Shown here: positions 17,115-26,960 of the stretch, one piece after another
Layout: each line of letters starts with the position of its first letter
Numbering within the stretch: position 1 is the stretch's first letter
Assembly (NCBI GenBank): GCA_020633435.1
Contig: JACKDP010000009.1
Coordinates: 248,001 to 312,000 of the forward strand
From: Myxococcales bacterium
GTDB taxonomy: Bacteria > Myxococcota_A > Bradymonadia > UBA7976 > UBA1532
DNA length: 64,000 bases
Reading direction: 5' to 3'
Program-made: the position numbers and the translations under genes
The notes under the pieces: generated by a model
What the model saw: the letters and a program-made list of their open reading frames with translations, nothing else
The model's database searches: none
Told to the model about the DNA's origin: nothing

Positions 17115-18992
17115 GTGGAGTCCAAGCGCCCCGTACCGCTGATCGCTCGCATGAGCCTGCGCATGAAGGTGACGCTGCTGCTCCTCGCGCTCAGCCTCAC
17201 CCCCGTGCTCGTGGCCGGGATCGTCAAGGTCCACCGGGCCAAGGAGCAGGGCAAGGCCAGCGAGAAGGCCCACTACATCCTCGCGGCCACGTCGGCGGCC
17301 CGGGCCCTCGACCAGCTCGCCGAGCGCGCCCTGGCCGAGGCGGAGCTGCTGGCGCGGAACTACCCGTTCGCCGAGGTGAAGCTGGAGACCCTGAAGGCCC
17401 AGCTCCGCAAGGGCGGCCCCGCGCCCCCCTTCCTGGGGCGCTGGGAGGCGGCGAGCCTGGTCAACGTCCTCAACGACGCCGAGCAGACGGTCTTCGTGGC
17501 CCTGCCGGACGGCCGGATGGCCTTCACCGTGCCGTACCGCAACGTCGCCCGCATCAACCTGCGCGAAGAGGCCTGGGCCGACGGCCTGCCCCCGGAGGGC
17601 GGGGTGGTGAGCGCCCGGCTGGAGCACCTGACCTCGAACCGCCTGTCGGTGCTGGTGGCGGTGGCCCCCGTCCGCCTCGGGGGCCAGATCATCGCGTTCG
17701 TCGGCGTCGTGGTGCACGCGGCCCGCGTCGCCGACCTCGTGCAGCAGGTGGGCCGCGACATCCGCGGCACCGTGGACGTCTTCGATCCCGAGGGCGGCCT
17801 CGTCACCACCAGCCGGGGCGCCCTGGCCCCCGACGCCGAGGCGGCCGCCGAGCACCGCCGCTTCCTGCCCCCCGAGCCGCCGCCGAGCGCCGACACCCTC
17901 GATCACGACGACGAGGAGTGGGTGGTGGCCTGGGCCCCCGTCGAGCGCGTCCCGCTGACGGTGCAGATCCGCGTGCCGGCCGCCCAGGCCTACCGGCACG
18001 TCTACGTGCTCATCTGGCTGCTCACCGGCGTGATCGTGCTGACCTTCTGCTTCGTGACGCTCTTCTCCGACTACCTCGCCTCGGTGCTGCTGCGCCCCAT
18101 CCTGGATCTGGAGCGCGGCGCGGAGATGATCGGCGCGGGCATGCTGGACTACCGCATCGAGGTGGAGAGCCACGCCGACGACGAGCTGGGGCGCCTCGCC
18201 AGCGCCTTCAACCGCATGGGCGAGCGGCTCCAGGGCTCCCAGAAGCAGGTGCGGGCGTACAGCCGCTCCCTGGAGACGGCCAACGAGGAGCTCGACGCCC
18301 TCGTCTATGGCATCACCCATGACCTGAAGAAGTCGCTGCGCAACATCGAGGCCTTCGCCACCTTCCTGCAGGAGGACTACGCCGAGGCCCTCGGCGCCGA
18401 CGGCCTCGGCCTCGCCCGCTCCATCGATCAGGCCGCCCAGCGGCTCGACATCTTCACCGACGACCTCATCCGCCTCGTGCAGCGCGAGCGGGTGCGGGGG
18501 GACGCCTCTCGCTTCCCCCTGCGCCAGGTGATCGAGGAGGCCCGCAACCGGGTCTTCGAGCGCCGGCGGGGCCTCGTGCACCTGCCCGAGCACCTGCCCG
18601 AGCTGCACGCCGACCGCCTGCAGCTCGTGATGATGTTCGACAACCTCATCGACAACGGGCTGAAGTTCAACCAGCACACCCCCCCCGAGGTCTGGGTCCG
18701 CTGCATCGACGAGGGCCTCGACTGGCGCCTGGAGGTGCAGGACAACGGCATCGGCATCGACGAGCGCTACCACCAGCAGGTCTTCGAGCTCTTCCGCCGC
18801 CTCAACCACCAGGACGACTACCCCGGCGCCGGCACCGGCCTGAACCTCGTCCGCCGCATCGTGGAAGACCACCGCGGCACCATCGCCATCACCAGCGCCC
18901 CGGGCGCCGGCACCACCGTCGCCGTGACCCTGCCCAAGGAGCCGATGCTGCTCACGCTGCCCGGCATTCGACTTGGGGTCGCAGAAGGTTGA
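17115..18992 (+). CDS. membrane-bound sensor histidine kinase
   Basis: The 625-residue protein has a membrane helix near residues 18-36, a large periplasmic sensor region (Cache-like by position), a second helix (VLIWLLTGVIVLTFCFVTLF), a HAMP linker (RPILDLERGAEMIGAG to ELGRLASAFNRMGERL), an H-box GITHDLKKSLRNIEAF with His near 402, N-box DNLIDNGLKFN, G1 VQDNGIGID and GAGTGLNLVRRIVEDHRG. The DLKxS H-box resembles phytochrome-type kinases. No regulator is adjacent; the lone receiver at 5965-6327 is far away. The GTG start is uncertain: its GGGAGG is about 17 bases away, and ATG 17151 (MSLRMK) is a good alternative. Confidence 0.92.
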   Translation: MESKRPVPLIARMSLRMKVTLLLLALSLTPVLVAGIVKVHRAKEQGKASEKAHYILAATSAARALDQLAERALAEAELLARNYPFAEVKLETLKAQLRKGGPAPPFLGRWEAASLVNVLNDAEQTVFVALPDGRMAFTVPYRNVARINLREEAWADGLPPEGGVVSARLEHLTSNRLSVLVAVAPVRLGGQIIAFVGVVVHAARVADLVQQVGRDIRGTVDVFDPEGGLVTTSRGALAPDAEAAAEHRRFLPPEPPPSADTLDHDDEEWVVAWAPVERVPLTVQIRVPAAQAYRHVYVLIWLLTGVIVLTFCFVTLFSDYLASVLLRPILDLERGAEMIGAGMLDYRIEVESHADDELGRLASAFNRMGERLQGSQKQVRAYSRSLETANEELDALVYGITHDLKKSLRNIEAFATFLQEDYAEALGADGLGLARSIDQAAQRLDIFTDDLIRLVQRERVRGDASRFPLRQVIEEARNRVFERRRGLVHLPEHLPELHADRLQLVMMFDNLIDNGLKFNQHTPPEVWVRCIDEGLDWRLEVQDNGIGIDERYHQQVFELFRRLNHQDDYPGAGTGLNLVRRIVEDHRGTIAITSAPGAGTTVAVTLPKEPMLLTLPGIRLGVAEG

Positions 18993-19045
18993 CGGGAGTG
19001 TGCTATGGTCCCGCCCCTCTTTCCCCGTCTCGCCAGGAGCCGTCC

Positions 19046-19783
19046 ATGGGTGTCTTTGACTTTCTGAGCCGCGATCCCAACGCCAAGATCAACCGCCTCG
19101 CCAAGCGCTTCCTCAACGAACACCAGCAGCAGCAGATCCGGCAGGAGGCCCTGGAGGAGCTGATCACCCACGACTCGCCGGAGGCCATCAGCGCCCTCAT
19201 CCGCCGGCTGGGGGTCAACTTCCGCGACACGATCAAGAACGAGCAAGAGAAGCGGTGGGTCTCGGACCAGCTCGTCAACCGCTATGGCCAGAAGGCCATC
19301 GAGCCCCTGATCGGCTTCATCAACACCGACCAGACCATCTCGGCGGCCATCCGCGTGCTGGAGAAGCTGGTGGGCCAGGAGCGCCTCGTGGGCATCCTGC
19401 TGGACGCCCTGGGCCAGTACGCCCCCAAGGACCACCGCACCATCGACGCGCGCATGCAGCTGATCGACGCGGTGGCCGACCTCGAGGACGCCCGCATCGT
19501 GCCCACCGTGACGCCGTACGCCATGGACCACGACGACGACATCCGCATCAAGGTGATGGGGCTGCTGGAGCACCGGGTCGACCCGGGCCACGCCGAGTAC
19601 GCGGCCGTGTCGACGCAGCTCTTCGAGGTGCTGACGGACTCGGAGGCCAGCGGCCGCATCACGCGGCGGGCGGCCCAGGCGCTCCACGCGCTGCAGGTGG
19701 ACCTGACGGAGAAGGCGGAGATCGTCAACGAGTTCGTGCCGGATGGCTTCCGCTTCGACGGCGCCCACCTCAGCCCGCTCTGA
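19046..19783 (+). CDS. HEAT/armadillo-repeat protein
   Basis: A 245-residue soluble, all-helical protein built of HEAT-like pairs (QQIRQEALEELITHDSPEAI, KAIEPLIGFINTDQTISAAI, ARMQLIDAVADLEDARIVPT, DHDDDIRIKVMGLLEHR, RITRRAAQALHALQVDLTEK). Such proteins act as binding scaffolds; no enzymatic motif is visible. ATG 19046 is preceded by AGGAG at six bases and begins with MGVFDFLSRDPNAKINR. It follows the histidine kinase by 53 bases on the same strand, so co-transcription is possible. Related proteins are common in myxobacteria; function unknown. Confidence 0.8.
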   Translation: MGVFDFLSRDPNAKINRLAKRFLNEHQQQQIRQEALEELITHDSPEAISALIRRLGVNFRDTIKNEQEKRWVSDQLVNRYGQKAIEPLIGFINTDQTISAAIRVLEKLVGQERLVGILLDALGQYAPKDHRTIDARMQLIDAVADLEDARIVPTVTPYAMDHDDDIRIKVMGLLEHRVDPGHAEYAAVSTQLFEVLTDSEASGRITRRAAQALHALQVDLTEKAEIVNEFVPDGFRFDGAHLSPL

Positions 19784-19804
19784 TCCCCCGCCGGGGCGCG
19801 GCGC

Positions 19805-20209
19805 TCAGGCGCCGCGATCCTCCAGCAGCGCGCGCACCGTGCGCGCGTCGGCGGGCGGGAACTCGTACTCGTCCATCTCGACCGGGGTGACCCAGCGCCA
19901 GTCGTGCACCCGCTTGCGGCTCAGCTCCTCCGAGAGCAGCTCGCAGCGGTACACGCAGAAGTCGAGATCGTAGTCCTCGTACTCGTGCTTGATGAACATG
20001 GAGAGCCGCCCGACGCGGATGTCGGCGTCCATGCGCTCGCGGATCTCGCGGGTCAGGGCCTGCTCGTCGGTCTCGCCGGCCTCGACGCGCCCGCTGGGGA
20101 ACTCCCAGAGGAGCGGCAGCACGGCGGTCGGGCGCCGCTGCGTGATGAGGAAGCGGCCGTCCTGCTCGATCTCGGCGGCGACGACCCGAATGCTCTCCCT
20201 GTCGGCCAC
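19805..20209 (-). CDS. Nudix hydrolase family protein (MutT-like), altered Nudix box
   Basis: The 134-residue size and layout match MutT/NUDT1-type pyrophosphohydrolases: IRVVAAEIEQDGRFLITQRR, LLWEFPSGRVEAGETDEQAL, then REIRERMDADI, followed by HDWRWVTPVEMDEYEFPPAD. Within the Nudix box the segment expected as REUxEExG reads REIRERMD, so the second metal-binding Glu is Arg and the Gly is Asp. Activity may be reduced or redirected; the first catalytic Glu remains. GTG 20209 is preceded by a near-perfect AAGGAGG. It has its own promoter and convergently faces the HEAT gene. Confidence 0.85.
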   Translation of the reverse strand: MADRESIRVVAAEIEQDGRFLITQRRPTAVLPLLWEFPSGRVEAGETDEQALTREIRERMDADIRVGRLSMFIKHEYEDYDLDFCVYRCELLSEELSRKRVHDWRWVTPVEMDEYEFPPADARTVRALLEDRGA

Positions 20210-20234
20210 GGTGCCTCCTTGGCGGGGGGGATGC

Positions 20235-20263
20235 AGTCTAGGCAACGGGCGCGGCCGAGTCCA
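20235..20263 (-). promoter_or_regulatory. promoter of the Nudix gene
   Basis: On the minus strand, TGGACT (20258-20263, 4 of 6 to the -35 consensus), a 17-base spacer, and TAGACT (20235-20240, 4 of 6 to the -10) lie 26 bases upstream of the GTG start. Confidence 0.5.
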
Positions 20264-20307
20264 TCCACCTGGGCGATCGCCGCCGCCCGGCGCCGGAAAG
20301 CCGCGCG

Positions 20308-21585
20308 CTACTTGCCCGGGCGCACGACGAGGACCTGGCCGGGGACGAGGGGCGTGCGGTTGTCGAGCTTGTTCCAGCGGCGCAGATCGCCCACCGAGAC
20401 CTTGTGATCCTGGGCGAGGGACCAGAGGGAGTCGCCCTTCTTGACGACGTGGGAGCGGGCACCCCGGCCCGTCGCCCGCGGCGCCTTCGCCACGATCTCG
20501 GGCTCGGGCTTGCGGGCGGCCACCTTCGGGGCCTCCGTCGCCGGCGCCGCCCGCCGGGGCGGGGGCGCGTCCTCGCCGCGGGCCGCGGGCCGCTGCCGCA
20601 GCGGCGCGCCGGCCGCCGCCGCCTCCACCGCCCGCCGCACCTCCGACTCCGTGCCGCGGGGCACCGTCAGCTCGATGGCCCGCCCCATGGGCAGGTAGTC
20701 GCCGCCCAGCTCGGGGTTGAGCTGCCGCAGCACGCGGTAGTCGACGCCGGCCCCCCGGGCCACGTCCACCACCGCCACCTCGCGCCCCTCGGCCAGCCGC
20801 GCCTTCACCGTCCCTGTGGGGATGGGCGCCCAGCCGTCCTTCACGTCCGTCTGGAAGCCGTAGCCCGCCGCGTCCGACATCACGATCTTCACGGCGATGA
20901 TGCGCGGCACGTAGCGCTCGGCCTCGTCCAGCAGATCCAGCCGCCAGAAGCTGTTGATGCCCTGGGTCTCCCGGGCCTTCTGCAGGCGGTTCGGCCCCGT
21001 GTTGTAGGCCGCCATCGCCAGGCTCCACGTCCCGAAACGCTCTTTGAGATCAACGAGATACTTGAGCCCGGCCCGTGTCGAGGCGTCCAGGTCGGCCCGC
21101 TCGTCCCACGCGCGATCCACGTCGAGGCCGTACTGCCGGCCGGTGCCGGCCATGAACTGCCACCACCCCTTCGCGGAGGCGTGGCTGCTCACCGCGGGCC
21201 GCAGGCTGCTCTCGACCACCGCCAGGTACTTGAGGTCGGTGCAGGTCCCGAGGGCCTTCGCCTCGGCCTCGATGACGGGGAAGACCCGCCGGGCCCGCTT
21301 CATCCAGAGCACCGTCTGGGCCCGCTCGCCGAGCACCAGCAGGAACTCCTTCTCCAGCCGCTCCCGGATCCACGGGTTCGACAGATCGACCACCTCGCCG
21401 CAGAAGCTGACCTGGGCCGGCAGCCGGTAGTCGCTCACGTCGAGGGGCCGGCGCGCCAGCTCGGCCTCCAGGCGGGCCATGCGGCGCTCCAGCTCCTTGA
21501 GCCGATCCCGGGCGTGGGCCCCGGGGGCGAGGCCCAGCACGAGTCCCGCCACCACCCACGCCCAGACTCCCCGCAGCCCCCGCAT
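20308..21585 (-). CDS. mltD: membrane-bound lytic murein transglycosylase with LysM domain (MltD-like)
   Basis: Periplasmic peptidoglycan lyase cleaving the MurNAc-GlcNAc bond. The product has a signal peptide (VWAWVVAGLVLGLAPGAHA), a short coiled coil (KELERRMARLEAELA), an SLT domain with catalytic Glu in AVVESSLRP and SAKGWWQFMAGTGRQYGL, AMAAYNTGPN, an Ala/Pro-rich linker, and one C-terminal LysM (VVKKGDSLWSLAQDHKV to PGQVLVVRPGK). No lipobox Cys was seen, unlike E. coli MltD. ATG 21585 (425 residues) follows GGAAGGGGG; ATG 21600 and 21621 are alternatives. It is divergent from rsmJ. Confidence 0.9.
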   Translation of the reverse strand: MRGLRGVWAWVVAGLVLGLAPGAHARDRLKELERRMARLEAELARRPLDVSDYRLPAQVSFCGEVVDLSNPWIRERLEKEFLLVLGERAQTVLWMKRARRVFPVIEAEAKALGTCTDLKYLAVVESSLRPAVSSHASAKGWWQFMAGTGRQYGLDVDRAWDERADLDASTRAGLKYLVDLKERFGTWSLAMAAYNTGPNRLQKARETQGINSFWRLDLLDEAERYVPRIIAVKIVMSDAAGYGFQTDVKDGWAPIPTGTVKARLAEGREVAVVDVARGAGVDYRVLRQLNPELGGDYLPMGRAIELTVPRGTESEVRRAVEAAAAGAPLRQRPAARGEDAPPPRRAAPATEAPKVAARKPEPEIVAKAPRATGRGARSHVVKKGDSLWSLAQDHKVSVGDLRRWNKLDNRTPLVPGQVLVVRPGK

Positions 21586-21613
21586 CTCGCCCCCTTCCAT
21601 GTCCTGGCCTCTC

Positions 21614-21658
21614 GTTATCATGCGGACGCCAGCCCGTCAAAACCGCGCCCTTGACGGG
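21614..21658. promoter_or_regulatory. divergent promoter region with an inverted repeat between mltD and rsmJ
   Basis: CCCGTCAA (21633-21640) and TTGACGGG (21651-21658) form a perfect 8-bp inverted repeat with a 10-base spacer. Each arm contains a TTGACG -35-like hexamer pointing outward. On the minus strand it is followed after 15 bases by GATAAC (21614-21619), a fair mltD promoter. The plus-strand partner has no convincing -10. The repeat could also be an operator. Confidence 0.45.
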
Positions 21659-21685
21659 GCGGCGCGCCTCGGGCACCACGGCGCG

Positions 21686-22413
21686 ATGGCCCTCACCTTC
21701 ATCGCGACGAGCCGCAAGCGCGGCCTCTCCCATCGCGACCTCACGACCATCGCGGCGTGGCTGGGCCTCCGCCCGCACGACGAGCGCCCCCTCCCGGCCG
21801 ACGAGGCGGGCCTGGTGCTCACCACGGAGGGCGTCCGGCTGCACGTCCCCGGCGAGGGCGGCGGCTGGTGGCCGGCGGGCCTCACCGCCCAGCGCACGGA
21901 CCGCGGCCTCGACGACCCCCTGGTGCGCGCGGTCCAGCCGGCGGCCGGCCTCCGCGTGCTGGACGCCACCCTCGGCCTCGGCCACGACGCCCTCGTCCTC
22001 GCCCGCCACGGCGCGCATGTGCTGGGCCTCGAGCACCAGGCCCCCCTGCTCTACTACGCCGCCGAGGGCCTGCGCCGGCACGACGCCGCCGCGAGCCGCC
22101 GCCTGGCGTTCCGCCGCGCCGACCACCGCCGCTATCTCGCGCAGGCCGCGACGGCGGCCTTCGATGTCGTCTGCCTCGACCCGATGTTCCCCGACCCCGA
22201 CGCCCCCGCAGCGCCACCCTCGGCCTGCTGCGGCGGACGGCCCTGCGCGACGCCGTCGACGCTGGCACCCTCGCCGAGGCCCGCCGGGTCGCCCGCCAGC
22301 GCGTCGTCCTGCGACTCGCCCCCGGCGCGGAGCCCCCCGTCATCCCGGGCGCGCCACCGGCCGTGGTCGAGGCCTCGCGCCGCGTCCGGGTGGCCGTCTG
22401 GCCCACCGACTGA
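21686..22413 (+). CDS. rsmJ: 16S rRNA (guanine1516-N2) methyltransferase RsmJ-like, interrupted by one frameshift
   Basis: SAM-dependent class I methyltransferase. In the first frame: ALTFIATSRKRGLSHRDL, LVLTTEGVRLHVPGEGGG, then RVLDATLGLGHDALVLARHG (SAM motif I, RsmJ-type), VLGLEHQAPLLYYAAEGL and the catalytic-motif FDVVCLDPMFPDPDAP. The frame breaks at about 22205-22215; the rest continues in another frame as ATLGLLRRTALRDAVDAGTL, RRVARQRVVLRLAPGAEPP and ends VAVWPTD at 22413. The 728-base span is one short of 243 codons, so one missing base accounts for it. As with sucB, an assembly deletion is my preferred reading. It is divergent from mltD. Confidence 0.75.
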
Positions 22414-22518
22414 GCCGGCAGGCGGCTGGCACTCCCCCGCCCCCTCTGCTGATGTCTGCCGCAATCGTGCAATCTTTCCGTGGCGTTGCGCCCACCGAAA
22501 AAAAGTCGAGCGTGCCCG

Positions 22519-22546
22519 TTGACACCCCTGGGCCAGTGCTTAATGT
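22519..22546 (+). promoter_or_regulatory. groES-groEL promoter
   Basis: TTGACA (22519-22524), a 16-base spacer and TAATGT (22541-22546), with a leader of about 50 bases before groES. The -35 sits in CCGTTGACACC, shared with two other promoters here. I looked for the CIRCE inverted repeat (GAGTGCTAA type) and saw none, so HrcA control is not supported by sequence. Confidence 0.65.
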
Positions 22547-22606
22547 GGCGGCGCTTTCGGGCCCGACCGGGTCCGACAAATCAGCCATCCGTGGAGGACG
22601 AGCCAG

Positions 22607-22897
22607 ATGAAGATCAGGCCCCTGTATGACCGCATCATCGTGCGCCGGGTCGAGGCCGAGACCATGACCAAGAGCGGTCTCTACATCCCCGACACCGCCA
22701 AGGAGAAGCCCATCGAGGGCGAGGTCATCGCCGTCGGCAACGGCAAGCCGGCCGACGACGGCTCCATCCGGGCGCTCGAGGTCAAGGCGGGCGATCGCGT
22801 GCTGTTCGGCAAGTACAGCGGCACCGAGATCAAGCTGGACGGCGAAGAGCACCTCATCCTGCGTGAGGACGAAGTCCTCGCCATCATCGAGCGCTGA
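22607..22897 (+). CDS. groES: co-chaperonin GroES
   Basis: Heptameric lid of the GroEL folding chamber. The 96 residues begin MKIRPLYDRIIVRRVEAE and contain the mobile loop (ETMTKSGLYIPDTAKEKP), EGEVIAVGNGK, VKAGDRVLFGKYSGTEIKLD and EEHLILREDEVLAIIE. GGAGG lies nine bases before the ATG. It is followed after 17 bases by groEL in the usual bicistronic operon, driven by the promoter at 22519-22546. Confidence 0.98.
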   Translation: MKIRPLYDRIIVRRVEAETMTKSGLYIPDTAKEKPIEGEVIAVGNGKPADDGSIRALEVKAGDRVLFGKYSGTEIKLDGEEHLILREDEVLAIIER

Positions 22898-22914
22898 AGA
22901 GGAGAACCCGAACA

Positions 22915-24552
<1,638 letters not shown>

Positions 24553-24584
24553 TCGCCGCCCCCTCGGGGGCTGATCAGGGCAGA

Positions 24585-24621
24585 GGCCTCGCGGACGTCG
24601 TCCGCGGGGCCTTTTGCTTTT
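24585..24621 (+). terminator. rho-independent terminator of groES-groEL
   Basis: A 12-bp stem, GGCCTCGCGGAC (24585-24596) with GTCCGCGGGGCC (24600-24611), one T-G pair and a 3-base loop, is followed by TTTTGCTTTT. It lies 33 bases past the groEL stop. Confidence 0.88.
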
Positions 24622-24666
24622 CGGGGGGAGAAAAACCCAGGGCGATCAGGCAGTTGCCGCGGTCGC

Positions 24667-26154
24667 TCAGGGCGCGGAGGCGGGCGCGGAGGAGGCAGGC
24701 GGCGGCGGAGGCAGGGCGGCAGCCGGAGCCAGGGCGGCGGCCGAGCCCGGGGCGGCCGCGGAGCCCAGGGCGGCTGCGGAGTCGGGGGCGACCGCGGAGT
24801 CGGGGCCCGCCCGCAGCTTCATGAGCTGGATCTTCTTCTTGAGGTGGTTCAGCCGACCCTCGGCGTCCTTCTGGGTCAGGGCCTCCCACGACTTCTGCAT
24901 CAGGCCGTGGGTGCGCTCATCCAGGCCGTCCTGGTGGGCGACGTACCAGCGCAGCAGCTCGGGATCGTCCGTCGTGTGCAGCGCGCGCACGAGCGCGAGC
25001 AGGTAGCCGCGCAGGCGCACCACGAAGAGCGACGGCCCGCCCTCCTGCACCGGCACCTTCACCTCGGGGCACTGAGCCAGCTTGTCCTCCTGGGCCTCGA
25101 ACGCGCGCCGCAGCGGCTCCGAGGCCTCGAAGACCGCCATCAGCTCCAGGGCCTCGGCGGCGGCGCAGCGGACGACCAGCTCGGGGTCCTCCAGGGCCGG
25201 GGCCACGAAGTCCAGCAGGCGCGGCTCGCGCAGCTGGCCCAGGGCCCAGATGGCTGCCGCCCGCGTCTGCGGGTCGTCCCCCGCCTGGCGGAAGATGGCC
25301 TGCAGCCGCTCGATGGCCGGCGCGCGCAGCAGGCCCAGGGCCATGGCCAGGGCGCGCGGCTCCCGCAGCACGGCGGGCGCGTCCACGATGCCCAGGATGG
25401 CCTTGCGGGCGCCCTCCTCCCGGATCTGCCCGAGCGCGATGAGCGCCGCGAACGTCAGGGCCTCGTTCTGCACGGCCAGCTTCGCCAGCGGCTCGGCCCC
25501 CGCCTCGATGCCCAGGGTGCCGATCACGAAGGCCGCCCGGGCCTTCACGCCCTCGTCGGGGTCGTCCAGCATCGCGAGGACGGCCTGGGCCACGGCCGGG
25601 GTGGCGACGATCTGCAGGCGCTCCGTCAGCATCGTCAGCCCGTTGCGCCGCACGAGCGGGTCGTCGCTGCGCAGGTGCACGATGGCCACGCCCGGGTGGG
25701 TGTAGCGCTGCAGGAAGCCCCCGCCCAGGCGGTTGGCCGAGACCAGGTTGAGGGCCGTCAGGGCCAGGAAGAGCAGCCCGAAGCGGAAGGGCGAGTAGCG
25801 CATGGGCGCCTCGTCCGCCTCGTCCACGGCCAGCGTCGTCGGATCGATGCCCCGCTCCGCCAGGGCCAGGCGCTGGTCCAGCCCCTCCAGATCGTCGCGC
25901 AGGAAGCGGTCGATGAAGCCCCGGTGCAGCAGGAGCTCGCCCAGGCTGATCAGGGTGAAGAGCGCCGCGGTCACGCCGAGGGCCATCCAGAAGAAGACGA
26001 GGGCGAAGCTCAGCCCCGGGGAGGAGGCCTGCTCGTCGATGTAGCGCTGGATGAGGTAGCCGCCCCCGTAGAAGGCGGCGTTGGCGCCGACGAGGGCGAG
26101 GAGCCGCCGCGTCGGGCTGCCGAAGAGGGAGCGCTTGAGGCCGAGGATGGTCAT
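24667..26154 (-). CDS. membrane protein with HEAT repeats and an Ala/Pro-rich tail
   Basis: About 495 residues, function unknown. Two N-terminal membrane helices (LLALVGANAAFYGGGYLIQ and LVFFWMALGVTAALFTLISL), one further helix (FGLLFLALTALNLVSA), then tandem HEAT repeats (VAQAVLAMLDDPDEGVKARA, EPLAKLAVQNEALTFAALIA, RAAAIWALGQLREPRLLDFV, PELVVRCAAAEALELMAVFE). The last 50 residues are a repetitive APDSA/AAPGSA run ending in Pro and Ser. I chose ATG 26154 (MTILGLKRS); a TTG at 26190 is possible. It ends the minus-strand run from the presenilin-like gene, 63 bases after the barrel gene. Confidence 0.75.
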   Translation of the reverse strand: MTILGLKRSLFGSPTRRLLALVGANAAFYGGGYLIQRYIDEQASSPGLSFALVFFWMALGVTAALFTLISLGELLLHRGFIDRFLRDDLEGLDQRLALAERGIDPTTLAVDEADEAPMRYSPFRFGLLFLALTALNLVSANRLGGGFLQRYTHPGVAIVHLRSDDPLVRRNGLTMLTERLQIVATPAVAQAVLAMLDDPDEGVKARAAFVIGTLGIEAGAEPLAKLAVQNEALTFAALIALGQIREEGARKAILGIVDAPAVLREPRALAMALGLLRAPAIERLQAIFRQAGDDPQTRAAAIWALGQLREPRLLDFVAPALEDPELVVRCAAAEALELMAVFEASEPLRRAFEAQEDKLAQCPEVKVPVQEGGPSLFVVRLRGYLLALVRALHTTDDPELLRWYVAHQDGLDERTHGLMQKSWEALTQKDAEGRLNHLKKKIQLMKLRAGPDSAVAPDSAAALGSAAAPGSAAALAPAAALPPPPPASSAPASAP

Positions 26155-26217
26155 GTGTGGCTGTCCCGGTCCGTAGTCGGAACCTGACAACGGCGGGGGC
26201 CCGGAGGTTCCGACGGC

Positions 26218-26952
26218 TCAGCGAGCCCGCTGGGGCTCCTGCGGGAAGAAGAACCCGGCGCCGATGGTGATGGCGAAGTGGTTCGAGAAGCTCGAGTCCG
26301 TCGCCTCGGCCTTGCCGCCGGAGTCGGCGTTGGGCACCGAGTTGGTGGAGGCCGAGTAGAGGTAGTCGCGCACCTCGAGGTTGATCGCGAAGCCGTTGGT
26401 GACGAAGGCCCGCAGCCCCACGCCCGCCACCGGGGTGATGGGCAGGTCCTCGAGCTCCGTGGCCCCGCCCACCTGCGTCACGCCGATGCCGGCCAGCACG
26501 TGCAGGTCGTAGTTGAAGACCTGCCGGCCGAAGAGCGCGAACTTGCCGATGATGGGCGTGAACTGGAAGTCCAGGGTGCCCATGGCCGTGACCGTGCCGA
26601 AGGTGCCCTGCTTCGCCCGCTCGGGGCGCTCCGACTCGATGCGATCGGCGAGGTCGCTGTTGAAGCCATAGGCCCCGAAGCCCGTGACGCCGATGCCGAA
26701 CGAGTCGCTGACGTGGTAGGTGATCTGGGCGCCGTAGAGCAGGTTGCGCGTGAAGGGGTCGTTGAGCGTGAAGCCCACGGCCGGCGCCAGCTCGAAGCGC
26801 CCACCCCGCAAGATGAGGCGCCGCCGGATGGCGTCCCCCTCTTCGAGGCGCTCCAGCGCCGTGCGCCGCGGGCCCTGGATGTTGGCGGCCTGGGCCAGCA
26901 CCGGCACCAGCAGCGCGGCCAGGGCGATCGGGATGAGCAAGCGGCTCCGCAT
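26218..26952 (-). CDS. outer membrane beta-barrel protein (TIGR04565-like)
   Basis: 244 residues with a signal peptide (RLLIPIALAALLVPVLAQA) and a barrel-like alternation: RRRLILRGGRFELAPAVGF, TRNLLYGAQITYHVSDSFGI, IIGKFALFGRQVFNYDLHVL, NGFAINLEVRDYLYS and a C-terminal HFAITIGAGFFFP. It matches the outer-membrane beta-barrel family frequent in Myxococcota. It is a paralogue of the next gene upstream (shared GKFALF, D-L/I-AL-G, LEVRD-Y patterns), only eight bases away. The start at ATG 26952 has GAGG upstream; GTG 26964 overlaps the neighbour's stop. Role unknown, perhaps envelope architecture or motility. Confidence 0.8.
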   Translation of the reverse strand: MRSRLLIPIALAALLVPVLAQAANIQGPRRTALERLEEGDAIRRRLILRGGRFELAPAVGFTLNDPFTRNLLYGAQITYHVSDSFGIGVTGFGAYGFNSDLADRIESERPERAKQGTFGTVTAMGTLDFQFTPIIGKFALFGRQVFNYDLHVLAGIGVTQVGGATELEDLPITPVAGVGLRAFVTNGFAINLEVRDYLYSASTNSVPNADSGGKAEATDSSFSNHFAITIGAGFFFPQEPQRAR

Positions 26953-26960
26953 CACCCGCC

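Noticed and set aside
19004..19009. TATGGT as a -10 for the HEAT gene at 19046
   Set aside because: The nearest TTGACG is only nine bases upstream, so the spacing is wrong; no other -35 was convincing.
22430..22606. CIRCE (HrcA) operator upstream of groES
   Set aside because: Only isolated half-site-like words (GCACTC, AGTGCTTA) occur; no inverted pair at nine bases.
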